DNA of 64,000 nucleotides, from positions 4,919,209 to 4,983,208 of the forward strand of contig NC_079476.1 of NCBI RefSeq assembly GCF_026230105.1. The letters run 5' to 3'. The position numbers and the translations under genes were made by a program. Below the pieces are notes generated by a model. That model saw only the letters and a program-made list of their open reading frames with translations. It did not search any database and was not told the DNA's origin. Numbering within the stretch: position 1 is the stretch's first letter; each line of letters opens with the position of its first letter. Origin of the DNA: Diorhabda sublineata (Eukaryota > Arthropoda > Insecta > Coleoptera > Chrysomelidae). Positions 21,971 to 33,619 of the stretch are shown in pieces.

Positions 21971-23480
21971 TTATATAATTATGTTACCTGTTTTTCAATA
22001 AATGTGCCGAATATGAAAATAGATCGATCAAATAATTGTGCGTGCACCATCCTTCCACAATTTTATGAATTTCATATTTTTTACGTTTCTCTTTATGTAG
22101 GAAACACAAAGAGTATAGTTCTATTTAGACATAACCAGAATGGAACTCAATATTCTTTGAATGTAGCTGGTTCTTTTTTCTCATGATACCACCGAAACGA
22201 GTAGATTCACAAATCAATAAACCACCTTTGACAAATCCGTTTGAATTATATCAGCGTGCGCTACTTTCCTGTTGATGAATTTAAACTAATAGATGAACTA
22301 TTTGAAATAATTTAATAGGAAATGAATCTGAACATACAAACATATGAACTGGTAGAGTGAGTTGAATAACGTGCCGTGAAAATATGGACAATACAGCAAT
22401 TAAACGAAAAATAAAAATACACATTCAGCATTCACATAGTGGATGTATGATAGTTGAGAGTACGGACCCTTGTATAGGTAAAATTTACTTACGCAACAGC
22501 CCATACTTCAACTGTGATTTATAGCATTCATTATCTTACCAATCGGTTTATACAATTGATTTTATACATCTAAGCTACCTTTTTCACTTTATGACAGACA
22601 GTTGGAAAAAGTGAAAAGTAAGTATTCAAAGATTTATTATATAATATTTCTGCATGGCGGACGGTAATTTACTTTACGATTATAAAACGTAGCAATTAAC
22701 AATAATTTGGTTGATTTGAAAACGGTAGGAGATCGAGCTAATTAATATACAGGTAGAGAGATGAAATTAATGGTTTCGGATGATTTATTTTTGATTTTGT
22801 CGGTCAATGATCATCAAATGAACTTTTTGTGGGCTTAACTATTAGCTACTATTTCATAATTAGTTGATAATAAGTACGACTACCTTGATTTGAAAGTTTT
22901 ACATCATTTTGTTCGAATGTTGCATTTTCAACCGATAGTATATATTAGGGTGATGCTTTAAAATGAAAGTTAAAAAGAACGTAGTTCTGTTCATAAAATA
23001 TCTGTGATTTTTTTAGTAATAGCTTGACATTTTTGCCTTGTGCTCTAATTTCAGGAGGAGTACAACCACTAGAATCGCTCATTTTTCACAATTTTGACCA
23101 CCAGCAAAACAGTCGCAACTCTACATAGAAAAATAATCTTTACTGTAAAAATTTATTATTTTTTCCATTTAATGTTTTAAAATAAAGACAAAATACCCAC
23201 ATTCATTAGAAAGTTGACTTTTTTTTGGTACTAATGAGAATAAATCTTTTTCTTTCGTTATGATATTCAAAAAACTATTCAATAGTCATGGTATTTCTAA
23301 AAATATCACGGAAAAATTGAGATGGCGTAACTATCACACATCTAATGTGATTAACAACAATTAACGGTTTTTTAGAAGACTCAAAGAAGTTAAAGTGTCA
23401 TTTAGAAAGTGTATTTATATATTTCGGACATTCATCAAAGTACAAGATATGAAAGCTTATTTTAAATACCTTATTCGTAA
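21970..23480. other. No recognised gene
   Basis: A+T-rich. A palindrome-like stretch and short frames (such as 22004-22186) show no known family. Confidence 0.4.
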
Positions 23481-23489
23481 TTAGATCAA

Positions 23490-24420
23490 CCGTGAACTGC
23501 ACATGTTGCTTGCAGTAATTGTAAAAGATGTTTGGAAGGTAGGCAAACAAATTTCTAGTGAAAAAAACTCATCTTGCTTCGCATTCGGCTCCTATATCGA
23601 TACTTCGAATCGAATCGAGTTGGGAAATCGGAGAAGGAGGTGTTTGTTTTTGATGATGTCCTTCATACTAACGAAACAAATGTTACCGATGAGAACGTCA
23701 ACTCAGTTTGAGAGAGTAACGCAGTACTATAGGCAATATGGATGAAGAATTGGGCATCAGCGTAGATAGTATTAAGCAAATAATTCATAAACGGCTCGGT
23801 TACTGCAAAATTCCAGCCAAGACTTCTGAACTTTGAGCAGAAATTTACACGGTGGGATGCTTACAATCGTCTCCTGCAGCGGTATGAAGATAATAGAGAA
23901 AATTTATTGCAGTGGATATTCACTACAGACCAGACTTGGTACCCTACTATATTCCGGAACGTAAAATAGACGTAAATGCGCCAGTTGGCGGGGAAGGTTT
24001 TATGTAATGAATTTTAGGATATGAGAGAAGTAATTGCCGTTGATTATTTTACTGAATAATAAACCTTGGACGCGCAGTATTATAGTAACCTCCTAAAAAT
24101 CAAATTGAAATCGGTCTACAGATCAAAACGAGGCGATATTCCAATCTGCAGTGCGATATTGCTGGAAGACAACGTTAGAACGCATACAGCTCGGTTGACG
24201 ATGGAAATTTTGAACGAATTGGGTTGTTAAATACTGAAATACTCTGCTTATAGTTCCGATTTGTGGCCATTTGACCATCAATTATTTGGTCCATTGAAAG
24301 AGGCACTTGACGGCAATGCGGAGGTAGAAGAATTTTACGAAAATTGCCTCCGATAGAGGTGACAAAGTGTGACGTAGACTATCTAGAAAAAACTGTAGAA
24401 AATTTTCAGCTAAGTATCTT
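23490..24420 (+). mobile_element. mariner transposase relic, nearly full length
   Basis: Plus-strand relic with most of a mariner transposase: ISVDSIKQIIHKRLGYCKIP (23758-23818), LLNFEQKFTRWDAYNRLLQR (about 23827-23886), FTTDQTW (first Asp, usually DET, here DQT) near 23925, DAQYYSNLLKIKLKSVYRSK near 24072, LLEDNVRTHTARLTMEIL (second Asp) near 24160 and PFDHQLFGPLKEAL (third Asp) near 24275. All three catalytic Asp are kept. Stops, frameshifts and a missing stretch between the first and second Asp make it inactive. The N-terminal HTH upstream of 23750 is not clear. Confidence 0.85.
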
Positions 24421-24941
24421 CAAAATTAGCTTTTTCATAGCAAAATACCGGTTACTTGAATTCTACATTTATTCAACTTGAGATAATATTTATATTATGT
24501 AATTGTTATTCAAGAATTACGTGACATATTCTCTGACTAACGTTTGAAAATATCGAACTATAAGAATAATCGATTGATCATCAGATATTGTTTTCTAAAA
24601 TTTACGACGAGAATCGTTTACACGGATGTCACTTTCAATGTGGCAATCAAAATAACGTTTGGCCACTTCCTGATAACCTAAATGAACATTATTCACCATG
24701 ACGCCGTCTCTCATTCGACTTTAAAATTACAACAATTAATCACTTTGATGGTACTCAAGGTTTACGACCCGTTTCTATAATCATAAATCAATCGAATTCT
24801 ACAATACTGTTATTTCAGAATACTGTGATTTCATTTAAATACTCCGTTAGTTTTTGGAGACTATAAAGTGGAACGAACATGAAATTTTGGATGTTATAGT
24901 GAATAACAACGTTATTTGGAAAAAAAATGGCTGAAACCCAT

Positions 24942-26279
24942 TAGGAGGATTGCTACTTAAGATTTGAAATATGGCAACATTGATGTGAATATGTCAAAGT
25001 TTAACATTTTTAATGGTGAACGTACTCAGAACGTGTTGCTATTCCCAAAGCAAAATGTTCTTAGTCTTTCTGCGACAGGCCCAAAATATCTTAAGGACTT
25101 TCTGCAGGAATTACATTATTTTTTGTGCAATATTTGTGGATTTGCGGCGTTTCCATGAAGTTTAAAGGTATTTAAAAGATATATTGGTTAGGAAAAAAAT
25201 GAATATACAGATATAAAATTGAATAAGTATTATTTAATGATCATAAAACAAATACTTAATGTACGGTTTTAGCCTACATAAGAATTGGAATGTAACATAA
25301 CATTTTAAATAGATTAAGTTAGATTATGACAGGCAAATTATTAAAAACATGGTTGTGTCACTAAACTCATTCTAAATTCTCCAAATCACATTGGAGGTAA
25401 CCATTACTGATATTTGCTTATGTTTAGATGCTAGTTTAAAGTTTTTATAAAAACTAGTACCATATTTACTGCATAAAGCCAACTTTAAACATCTTTTGAC
25501 ATAAGCTAGTGTGTCTGTAGTGCCTACCTCCTCTGGGTCAGAGGTGTTACTGCCTGCTGGTCGTTTCAGCATTACAGAAGCAATTAATGGGCTCCAACTT
25601 TCACAAACACCCTCTGAGACAGGTGTAGTAAATATAAATTTCAAAAGCTTTATAGATAGAGGTTATTTTTGTTTGAGATCAGTGACAGCAAGTTTAAATA
25701 GATATTTCAAGTCTGAAACATATCCATCAAGAATACTTGAGCTTGGTGTTTCCAGCATCCACTGCAACAACTGTTTATATTCAAAAAACAATTGGTTTAT
25801 GTCACCAGAGGGCAGGAAAGCATAGCCATAAACAAAATATTCTGAAAGTGAGCTTATGTTGTCGTTGTGGTCGTCCAAAATGGGCTGTTATGTCAGAAAA
25901 CATCGATGCTGTGCCTAAACTGATGTTGCACGACTTTCAATGTGATATACCGTGAGATTGATGAATACTTGGACATTAGTTCCACTCGCATACGCTCAAT
26001 ATTGCCGCATAATTTGACAATCGCTCAAAAAAGGCTAGTGTCGATTAGTGCAAAGAGATGCTGAAAAAATTCAATCGCGGTGCTTCTTTTATAGACGATT
26101 ACCCGAAACTAAACAAAAAGCAAATGATGAAACCTGGAAATCTCGCAACCGTTCCATTAGATCAACGTCAATTTTGATTGGTACACCAGCATTTTTCTCC
26201 ACCAGGACAATGCGAGCTCTCACACATCAATTCAAACAAAACAAAAACGTTTTTGAAAACTTAAGTAGCAGCCCTCGTA
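24942..26279 (+). mobile_element. mariner copy interrupted by an unrelated insert
   Basis: Left end ggattgctacttaagatttg starts near 24944 and right end cttaagtagcagccctcgta finishes at 26279, an inverted pair matching other copies of this lineage. The 5' untranslated part runs to about 25040. The transposase resumes near 25868 with GRPKWAVMSENIDAVPKL, then STRIRSILPHNLTIAQKRLV near 25985 and NSIAVLL. It has lost most of the catalytic domain and ends with a fused block near 26170-26250. Between 25041 and 25868 is non-mariner sequence (see 25372-25868). Confidence 0.75.
25372..25868 (-). other. Unrecognised coding-like segment inside mariner
   Basis: On the minus strand one frame runs from about 25868 to the stop at 25372 with a single internal stop (codon 25660-25662). 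Composition is unlike the random frames around it: mixed residues with WMLETPSSSILDGYVSDLKY, VSEGVCESWSPLIASVMLKR and YVKRCLKLALCSKYGTSFYK. I do not recognise the family. It could be a retroposed piece of a host gene, a domain of another transposon or an integrated viral gene. It is bracketed by mariner sequence, so it most likely entered by insertion. No start, poly(A) tail or target duplication could be fixed. Confidence 0.45.
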
Positions 26280-26344
26280 TAGAAGATGAAGATTCGAAGT
26301 TTAATTAGAAATTGAAATATTCAGTTTTCAGAATTTATGAGCTC

Positions 26345-27060
26345 CTGTCTGCCCAATCTTTTTTATTTTTTGCCATAGTTGTCGGTACCATGTTTTCCAT
26401 CTTTTTCCCTCTTCACATCTCTGCGTTTCTTATTTTAACGTACTTTTCTTATACCTTTAACTGATCTCCTATTTGTTATTCAAGGGCACAATCATTTTAA
26501 CTTCTTGTTTTGTATCATTTTCGTTTTAACACTCTATTCTCCTCTCACTGCTCTGTGTTTATTCTGTCTTTACGTGGTAGTTCGGTCATTCTCCTTTAAA
26601 AGTTCATCTCCATTGCCTGTTTTCTGCTTTTTGTGAATACCCATTTTTCACTTCCGGTACCCGTTTTTCTACTGTTTTTTTTTAAATTTTTAATAAAGAC
26701 CTTGGAAATGTGTGATACAGTTTAGATGCACTAGAAATATTTTCAATTAGTTCAACTGTCTTAACGGTGAACTGTCCTGCCTAAATATTTCATCATTCGA
26801 TCCATTTTTCACCTTGTATCCTAAAGTTCATCTGTTTATCCACTTCTCCTATGTATACAACTTTGGATTTCCCAACATTGAACTTCATATTTCACATTTT
26901 CAGTTCTTTTCTGTAAATGCAGTTATCATAAAGTCATCTGAAAAGGTTCATCCCGACATTTGATCTCGGTTTAACCTATAATAACCCATTCTTACTTTTT
27001 TGGATCCTCTTTTTGTTGCTTCAATTATATCATCCATAATTATTATAAACAACAGAAGGA
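26345..27060 (-). mobile_element. RTE/CR1-type retrotransposon, RT-to-C-terminus relic
   Basis: Read on the minus strand from 27040: MDDIIEATKRGSKKVRMGYY, then SDDFMITAFTEKN (active-site region, A-D-D reading S-D-D), SSASKLYH (26730), KAENRQWR and RRDRIN-like blocks, ending with GKRWKTWYRQLWQKIKK near 26380. The sequence covers the polymerase active site to the C-terminal tail, with many frameshifts. It lies head to tail with a second, distinct retrotransposon end (27080-27465). Confidence 0.8.
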
Positions 27061-27079
27061 TTTGAATTATTCACGTCTT

Positions 27080-27465
27080 CTTCTTCTACTTTCTCTCTTA
27101 ATAAGGTCTAACGCCTGTTCTTTCTTCGATGTCTTGGTTCTAGATGGTCTCTCCAAATCTTTCGTGGTCGACCTCCACTCCTTGTTTCAGATTTTACGAA
27201 TTTAACCCTTGTTATTTTCATCAGTCTATCGTTTGTCTTTCTTATATGTTAAACCTTCGTTGATATTATATCTACGTCATATAATTGCTTGATGATTTCG
27301 CTTCTTACCCGGTCTAGTAGTATTTTTCCCGAGTTCTGCCTGTGAATTTTCTGTTCTGTGGTCTTCAAGAGTTGTTTCTGGTCTATTTTCTTATGTATAG
27401 GTCATTGTAAGTCTGATTTTCGCTTTGTAAATTCGTCTTAGGTTTGTTCCGCCGTACTAACTGAA
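27080..27465 (-). mobile_element. RTE-like retrotransposon 3' end
   Basis: Minus-strand C-terminal tail: CKAKIRLTMTYT near 27410, ETTLEDHRTE, then GKNTTRPGKKRNHQ, and KSETRSGGRPRKIWRDHLE near 27150-27200, a typical G-R-P-R-K-W terminal motif. EQALDLIKRE follows near 27105. The 3' terminus is marked by a ttcttcttct run on the plus strand, a possible microsatellite-like tail. Fragment only; no polymerase core. Confidence 0.65.
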
Positions 27466-27469
27466 GAAA

Positions 27470-28520
27470 TCCCGCGACATTATTTGCTCTGGCGACTTGT
27501 CCTCGTATCATTATTTACATATCCGTTCATTGTTGAAAGTTAGTTAGTCAATAAAAACTATAATTATCACCACCGCACATTGCCTACTTGTTAAGATTTT
27601 TAACTATCCGCCAAGGATTTCAAAGTTACAAATATTTCTAAATCTGAGCTAAATCGATCTATTTGGAATTATTTATCGAAATCATTGGAGAAAAATTGAA
27701 TGCATTGGTTTTGGGAATCTTTTGTCTAAATTTAGAATTGCATTTTTGTTTGTATTAACATAATGAACAACTGTACCAAATTTTTAGGAAGATTAGTTAA
27801 TTGTAATAATAATAGGGAGAAAATTAACCACCAAATAGTCTGTTCCTGCCACGATTTCATGCAGCATTAGGCACTCAGTTCACTTTTATTGATTAGGAGA
27901 AATAAAAAATCAAGGTTTTCTCAATTCACCCTTTCCACCCTGGTCACCGTAGAGCGTCTCTGAGATCTGTTACAACAAACCGTGACCGGAAACCACATTA
28001 GTGCTCGGAGAAATTTAATTTCACAAATTTATTAGACAACTTCATTGAAAATATGCAAAAAGTGCTGGTGTCAAACTCGTAAATGGCAAAAGCATATTAG
28101 CTGTTATGTAAACATTCTTTTTCATTAAATATCCAGATGAATTCTTTTGTTTTTTATCATATATACAACAATTAACAACTATTTGAAAAAATTTTTTTGT
28201 TATGGCTTTTAAAACCTATTCAATCATTATGTTTTGAACAGCTGTTTATTTATTAAACGGACCTGTTTTAATTTTTTTTAATTATAAATTGTTACTAGAC
28301 ATTTAGAAAAGCGATAGGTAGTAATTTATATAATTTCTACCCGTTCTTTATCCAATGATCTCCATTAGGTTACTCCTAGAGTATATAATTCGGTGGAGTG
28401 ACGGAATTTATATTGTGTTATCTGGAACTACATTTCTCGCCTTAGTCCCATCAAGAATATCGAGCCAAGAAATGCGAATGAACTGAAAAGGCTAAATATT
28501 GATCTTTTGTTGTTAATTAT
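27470..28520. other. No gene; holds one copy of a dispersed repeat
   Basis: 27690-27792 matches 31886-31985 in the same orientation, with the core ttgggaatcttttgtctaaa. The rest is unrecognised. Confidence 0.45.
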
Positions 28521-28528
28521 CGGTTTTG

Positions 28529-28564
28529 GCTAAAGACAATACTTGCTAGTGTATTGTCTTTAGC
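28529..28564. repeat. Perfect 14-bp hairpin
   Basis: gctaaagacaatac (28529-28542), loop ttgctagt, then gtattgtctttagc (28551-28564), with no mismatch. Could be the junction of an inverted-repeat element or a small foldback. No flanking duplication seen. Confidence 0.7.
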
Positions 28565-28619
28565 TACTACAGAATAGTTTCAAGTATCACAAATCTGTTC
28601 TAGAGAAAATTATTTTCAT

Positions 28620-28950
28620 TCATGCTCGCAGCGGTTGCAACACCGCAAGGATGGATATTTGTGCCTCATCGCAGTTTCAAACAGGAGAAATCGATTATAC
28701 GATTCCGCCGCTATGCAAAGTCAATGACGACAAATAAATTGCATCACCTCTCACCTCCTGACAAATAAAAAAGCGCAGTCTGGAAACATACTTTCCAGAC
28801 ATACTTACGAGTACAAACGTGGCTCGATACATCCTTGTGAATGGGGTTGGTGACAGACTAATTATGAGCTGAAACCAATTTGTACCACAGCCGAAACTTG
28901 CTCCACCTAAACTTTCAAAAATTCATTTTGTGCAAATGTTGAGGAAAAAT
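28620..28950 (+). mobile_element. Degenerate repeat-encoded protein fragment (possible CXC-type family)
   Basis: Plus strand, broken over frames: PQGWIFVPHRSFKQEKSIIR at about 28648, KSMTTNKLHHLSPPD near 28716, SGNILSRHTYEYKRGSIHPC in frame, then EWGW, ELKPICTT and HFVQMLRKNA. The order fits my recollection of an arthropod repeat-encoded protein in which a W-G-W block precedes a cysteine-rich CXC-like tail; that tail is absent here. Identification is tentative. The frames at 28949-29194 that follow are unrecognised. Confidence 0.35.
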
Positions 28951-29429
28951 GCTTCTAGTGTATGGAGGAAAGCAGTTTTCCATATGCTATATACTATCCA
29001 GCGACGACTATTATGATGTTTTTACCACAATGGCATTCATTGAGAGTAAACCAAGGAAGAACCTCTTCAACCAGGACCATCAAAGCAACGAGAAAATACA
29101 ATTCCATGTGTTTGTTTCTGATATTTTGTATCCAAATTTCTTGAACAACCTTTCATTCTTTTTGACGTGTGCGTACAACTATGCTAGTAACTAATTCCAA
29201 AGGGTTCATAGACATAGAGATCCTTATTTTGATCGAACAGAAATAAGGATAGAACGAATTCATAGGTCTGCTCTGGTTCTAGCTCTTTCATGATTGACAG
29301 TTTTTTTATATCTATCACGAGAAAAGAGATGTAACTACCTAAATTTTTGAATCAAATCAAAATTCAACATTCTTGATACATTCATTCATTTGCATTTTCA
29401 TAAATTCTTTGCTTCAAATCAATCAAAAG

Positions 29430-30295
29430 CAGATTGGAGATTGGTCTAAGTTGCTTTGCTCTGGAAGAGAAGCATTACAAAATGATCTACGTGCGGGAGG
29501 TCATGTAACAGAGACTACTGCAGAAAACATTTAATTAGTAGAAGAAATTGTTCAAACGCCAAAAAACAAAAGACATTTCAGCAGAGACCGGCATTTCCAA
29601 AACAAATGTTCTGAGGATGTTTCATGAGCATTTAAAATATGAAATAGTACGAGGTGGTAGCCTCTAATTCTTAGCGCAGTACAAAAGCAACGTCGAGTAT
29701 AATGTTGTGAGCGATTTTTAGAGCTTTGCCACGATGATCAGGAAAATGCAATCCAATTATAAGAGATGATGGAACGATATCATGTACTATGATCCGACAT
29801 ACAAAGGGTTCCATGGAGTGGGATCGGAAAGGACATCCGCAAACGTCACAAAAAGCACAATAAAAGTGTTTGCTACAATGTTTTGGTACTGCGATGGTAT
29901 GATTTTGATTGACTTGAGCGAATACAACCGTGAATATGCATATTAGTCCAACTTACTCAGGCAGTTACATAAAAAAATTATCGAAAAAGGCGGGGCAAAA
30001 TCATCTGATGCTCCAGTCCACATTGCTTCGCTTTTCAAGGCTTCTGTACACAAATTTGTCTTCACAGAGATTGAATACCTTAATCTGGCCCCGTCTGACT
30101 ATTTTTTGCAAAACTGAAGGCTGATTTAAGGACAAAAACATTTAACAGCGACAATTAAATCAAACAGACGGTCTAGAACATTTTGACTCTAAAGTTAAAC
30201 ATATTAAGTGGTAGTAGAAGTTTTAATCAGATCTTATGAAATGTGTGGAAATGAGGGGAGAATATATAGAAAAATTATCACCGTCTTAATTTATT
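29430..30295 (+). mobile_element. mariner transposase relic
   Basis: Plus-strand relic in mixed frames. SGREALQNDLRAGG near 29468 (linker) and ISAETGISKTNVLRMFHEHL near 29575 (second HTH) come first. ILSAVQKQRRV and CCERFLELCHDDQENAIQL follow near 29657-29755, then TIKVFATMFWYCDGMILIDL near 29860, SSDAPVHIASLF near 30001 and FTEIEYLNLAPSDYFL near 30050 (third Asp kept). Its tail is KADLRTKTFNSDN, VEMRGEYIEK. The second catalytic block has lost a residue. Inactive copy of yet another mariner lineage. Confidence 0.85.
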
Positions 30296-30299
30296 GAAA

Positions 30300-31390
30300 T
30301 GAAAAAATTAACTTTGCAATATGTTAAAAGTTAAAACTATACAAAATTTACAAACACACGCACAATTGATAGGAAATTAACGAAATACGGTTTCGGAGCT
30401 GATACTATTTGTAAACATGATTGTTATGAGCTAGGGGTGTTTGAAAGACATAAACATTTGATGGGTAGTATATTCTAAAATTGTCACTTTGTATATATTT
30501 TTATCATTATAGTCATTATCAACATGACCGGTACACGTCAATAGCCTCGGCGGTTGAGACATCTAGATTTCATATAGAACGATAAGTTATGTTTTATTTT
30601 TATTGCAATCTTTTAAATTATCTATGAATAAAGTATAAGATACATTTTTCTAACTGAATTTTTGTGAATACCAATTTTCAGTATTCATCTATTTAAATAG
30701 AGTGGACGAGAATACTGTTCAACTCGCTCATTAAGTGAAATTAATTAAAGAAAATATTTCATAATAGATTTCTCGAATGAATCAAACCGTGTCCGCGAAG
30801 AAGAAATACTAGCACATCAACAAATGCCATAATTTCATGATGTTAGTAAGTACTGAAGCAATTCTAGTGAGGTATAGATAATTATTTTTCACGATCTAGT
30901 CTGAGTCGTGACATGCTAATAGTACAGAGTGATGAAGAAGTAACGCCCTACGTACGATAAGTCGGTTCTACTTTGATTAGAGTACTACGGTGAAGAATGT
31001 GAGATGTGATGGGGCGACGACACAACGTGACGCGTACCATCATATTTGATGACATACATACAATTGTATTAGTAGTTGGTGGATGGATGTGTGGTTTTTT
31101 ATTATTGAAAGTGAACTTACATACAAGAGAGCTTTCGAATCGTGAATATGGTTACGAAATTTAAAAGTAGTTTTTGATTCGATATTGTTTGTCGTGGGAA
31201 GAGTTCATATATCCCAGTTCGTGTTTTGTTGTTAAAAAAATACTTGATATGAGAACAATCTCACAGGTTGCGAAAAATAAATAAAAAAAATGACAAAATT
31301 TTCCTTGAAAATAAACTTTTATGGTCAAGAAATTGAAAACTGATCACTGTGTTCCTTAACCAGACTTAAATGGAAATTAATTAAACGTCT
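30300..31390. other. No recognised gene
   Basis: A+T-rich; no family recognised on either strand. Confidence 0.4.
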
Positions 31391-31399
31391 TCGATCTAT

Positions 31400-31900
31400 G
31401 TATACACTTGTATGTATTTATGGATTTCGTGTCTTGTGTACACTGCGACCCAAAGGACCTATTGTATCCCTCTTTTTTGCTGCGATACTGGAGAACCCAG
31501 TGCTTACAGCTGATCCATCAATCCCACTCATTTTGAAAAGTTTAGAATATGGCATGGCTTCAATTGCCAGAGATCTTTGTCTTCTATTTCATAGGCACCC
31601 AGGTGCTATGAAGTTCCTCAGTGTTTCACACTTCGAGAGAATGTGGATAGAGGTTTCGTCTTCTGTGCAACAAAATCTGCTTCTTCGGGAGTTTGTTGAG
31701 GCGACAGTGCCCTGATAGAACTCCTGTTAGTATTCGTACAGAAGAGTTTTTGCCAGATTCAGACCCTATAGGCCCCAATAATTGGTTTTGCTCATATCTA
31801 CCTTCTTTTCCAGTACTTTTTTCATTGTTCTATAGCTGATACCACAGAAGAATTCGGGTCCCACGAAGGGCTTGTCTGCCCTTAGAAAACAATTGATGCG
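31400..31900 (-). mobile_element. Jockey-like retrotransposon C-terminal fragment (RNase H tail region)
   Basis: On the minus strand: ADKPFVGPEFFCGISYRTMK near 31870, GSESGKNSSVRILTGVLSGH near 31740, RLNKL, then CCTEDETSIHILSKCETLRN near 31640, and ending near 31430. The R-I-L-T-G..GHCRLN block with a following C..E-E-T..H-I-L..C zinc-knuckle-like motif is a hallmark of the C-terminal domain of several non-LTR clades. One frameshift lies between GHCRLN and the Cys block. A plus-strand frame of 105 codons (31398-31715) is its antisense shadow. Confidence 0.8.
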
Positions 31901-31985
31901 TTGCTTTTGGGAATCTTTTGTCTAAATTCAGAATTGCTTATTTTTCTTTGTATAAAAACAATGAACGGTTGTACAAAATAGGACG
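31886..31985 (+). repeat. Dispersed repeat, copy 2
   Basis: Matches 27690-27792: ttttgggaatcttttgtcta, then aattcagaattgc, tttgtat, aacaatgaac and tgtac. About 100 bp, non-coding, origin unknown. Confidence 0.6.
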
Positions 31986-31989
31986 AAGA

Positions 31990-32630
31990 CGCTAATAAAA
32001 TTGTAGAATTATCATATACATAAAATTGTACATTTTCGGGGTGAACTTAACTCGTTAAGAACTATACTATATTCATAAATATGGCAAATTATAATTCTAC
32101 GCGACCCTTAAAGATGAATCAAATAATATGATTGTCGGTTCTCCTCGACAAATTTTTAGAAAAATAATACCATTAAATTCCGATATACATGTCCCCCTTT
32201 GTTATGAAATGAATATTTGTTGTATGAGTTCTCTTCAAATTAATAGTTTTTCAATTTAATTTTACTAAAACTAAAAACAACCAAAATTCATAAATCTCAT
32301 TTGTATTAAGTCATTCAATCGACCAGACCATAACTTATTAAAACATATTCAGAATTGCGTGAAACTCTTTATACAACAGACAAGCTTAATCAAAAAAGAC
32401 CCTTGAGAAATTAAGCTGGTAGCTAATTTCTCTTGTGAATATCAAATAGGCAATTCAGGGTGAAACGTAGATAAAAACAGAGACATTTTTTGTCATGTTT
32501 GGCAAATAAAACATTTTGTATTTCTTCGTTTAAGTTCGTCGCTAAAATTATTCAAACAGAATATGAAGGGAGTTTCGGGTAGGAAAATGGTTCATGTTCA
32601 ATTCGTATACATCTAGACAGTTTTCAGTTT
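31990..32630. other. No recognised gene
   Basis: A+T-rich; no family recognised. Confidence 0.4.
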
Positions 32631-32635
32631 CCAGA

Positions 32636-33478
32636 GCTGCTACTTAAGTTTAGACATATGGCAACACTGATATGAATATGTTAAATCTGACATTGCCATC
32701 ATAAAGTTTGACTTTTTTAATTTTTAACGTTTTGTCATACAAGAAAATTTTTGTGCGATGATTTTCTATGACTTTTGACGTGGATTAAACCAACAGAAGT
32801 GTGTCAATCTACTAGCTTCGACTTTTGGTGATGAAGCACAATATATAACCACCGTTTTTCGCTGCTTCCGAATGTAATCGTGGTTACAGCGTGCTACAGG
32901 ATGAATTTCGTGAAGGTCCTCCAAAATCTTGGAGATGTCTTTATAGGCGACGAATTATGGATTTATGCATATGAATCCGAAGCTAAACAACAATCTACTG
33001 TATGGGCCTTTCAGGACGAGCCAAATCCAACGAAAGTTCTTTGCACGCGGAGCACTTCGAAGCAAATTGTCGCCTAAATAATTGGATATATCGCCACCGT
33101 TCCATTAGATCAACGTAGAACGATCAATTTTGAATGGTACACCAGCAATTGTTTACCAGAAGTGATAAAAAAATCAGGAAAACCAATCGCAGAAGACGAA
33201 TCATTCTTGACCAGAACAATTCGAGCTCTCGTAATTCAAACAAAAACGTTTTTGAACAGTCAAAGCATGGAACATCCACCGCAAAGTCCTTATTTGGCAC
33301 TCAACGGTTTCTTCATATTCCCACAGATCAAAAATAATCAATTCAAATCATTGAATGCATAAGTACATCGAACTTAATAGAGAAGATTTTGAAAAATAAT
33401 AAAGCCATATCCAATTATAAAATTATAAGTATTTGTTTTTGTTTGTCTATGTCAAAATTTAAGTATCAACCCTCGTAC
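32636..33478 (+). mobile_element. mariner relic with both terminal repeats
   Basis: Left end gagctgctacttaagtttag and right end atttaagtatcaaccctcgt are an inverted pair typical of this lineage. Inside, GDELWIYAYESEAKQQSTVW (32958-33020) keeps the first catalytic Asp. TVPLDQRRTI follows (33100), then ILDQNNSSS (33205), where the second Asp reads Asn, and SPYLALNGFFIF (33280), where the third Asp reads Gly. The N-terminal HTH is largely deleted (about 250 bp before 32880). Catalytically dead and deleted, but the termini remain, so it could once have been mobilised in trans. Confidence 0.85.
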
Positions 33479-33486
33479 CATTAATA

Positions 33487-33515
33487 CAGGGTGCGGCAGC
33501 ATAACTTCCTTTTTT
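33487..33515 (+). repeat. Left terminal inverted repeat of DD41D element
   Basis: 29 bp identical, in inverse orientation, to 34778-34806. TA target duplication lies immediately outside. Confidence 0.92.
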
Positions 33516-33619
33516 AAAAAGTTCGCCATTTAGTCGGTAGATGTCGTAACGGAGTGCTAGTGGTCTCGTTCGAGAGGGGGGACTATAAAGTTTTGTCCCG
33601 ACACAGTTCAGTCGCCATC

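Noticed and set aside
31398..31715. 105-codon plus-strand frame
   Set aside because: Antisense to a retrotransposon C-terminal domain that reads clearly on the minus strand.
33554..33619. Upstream ATG at 33554 as the transposase start
   Set aside because: In frame, but the family begins at the MRWNSEE block (33620); the extra 22 residues have no counterpart I know.
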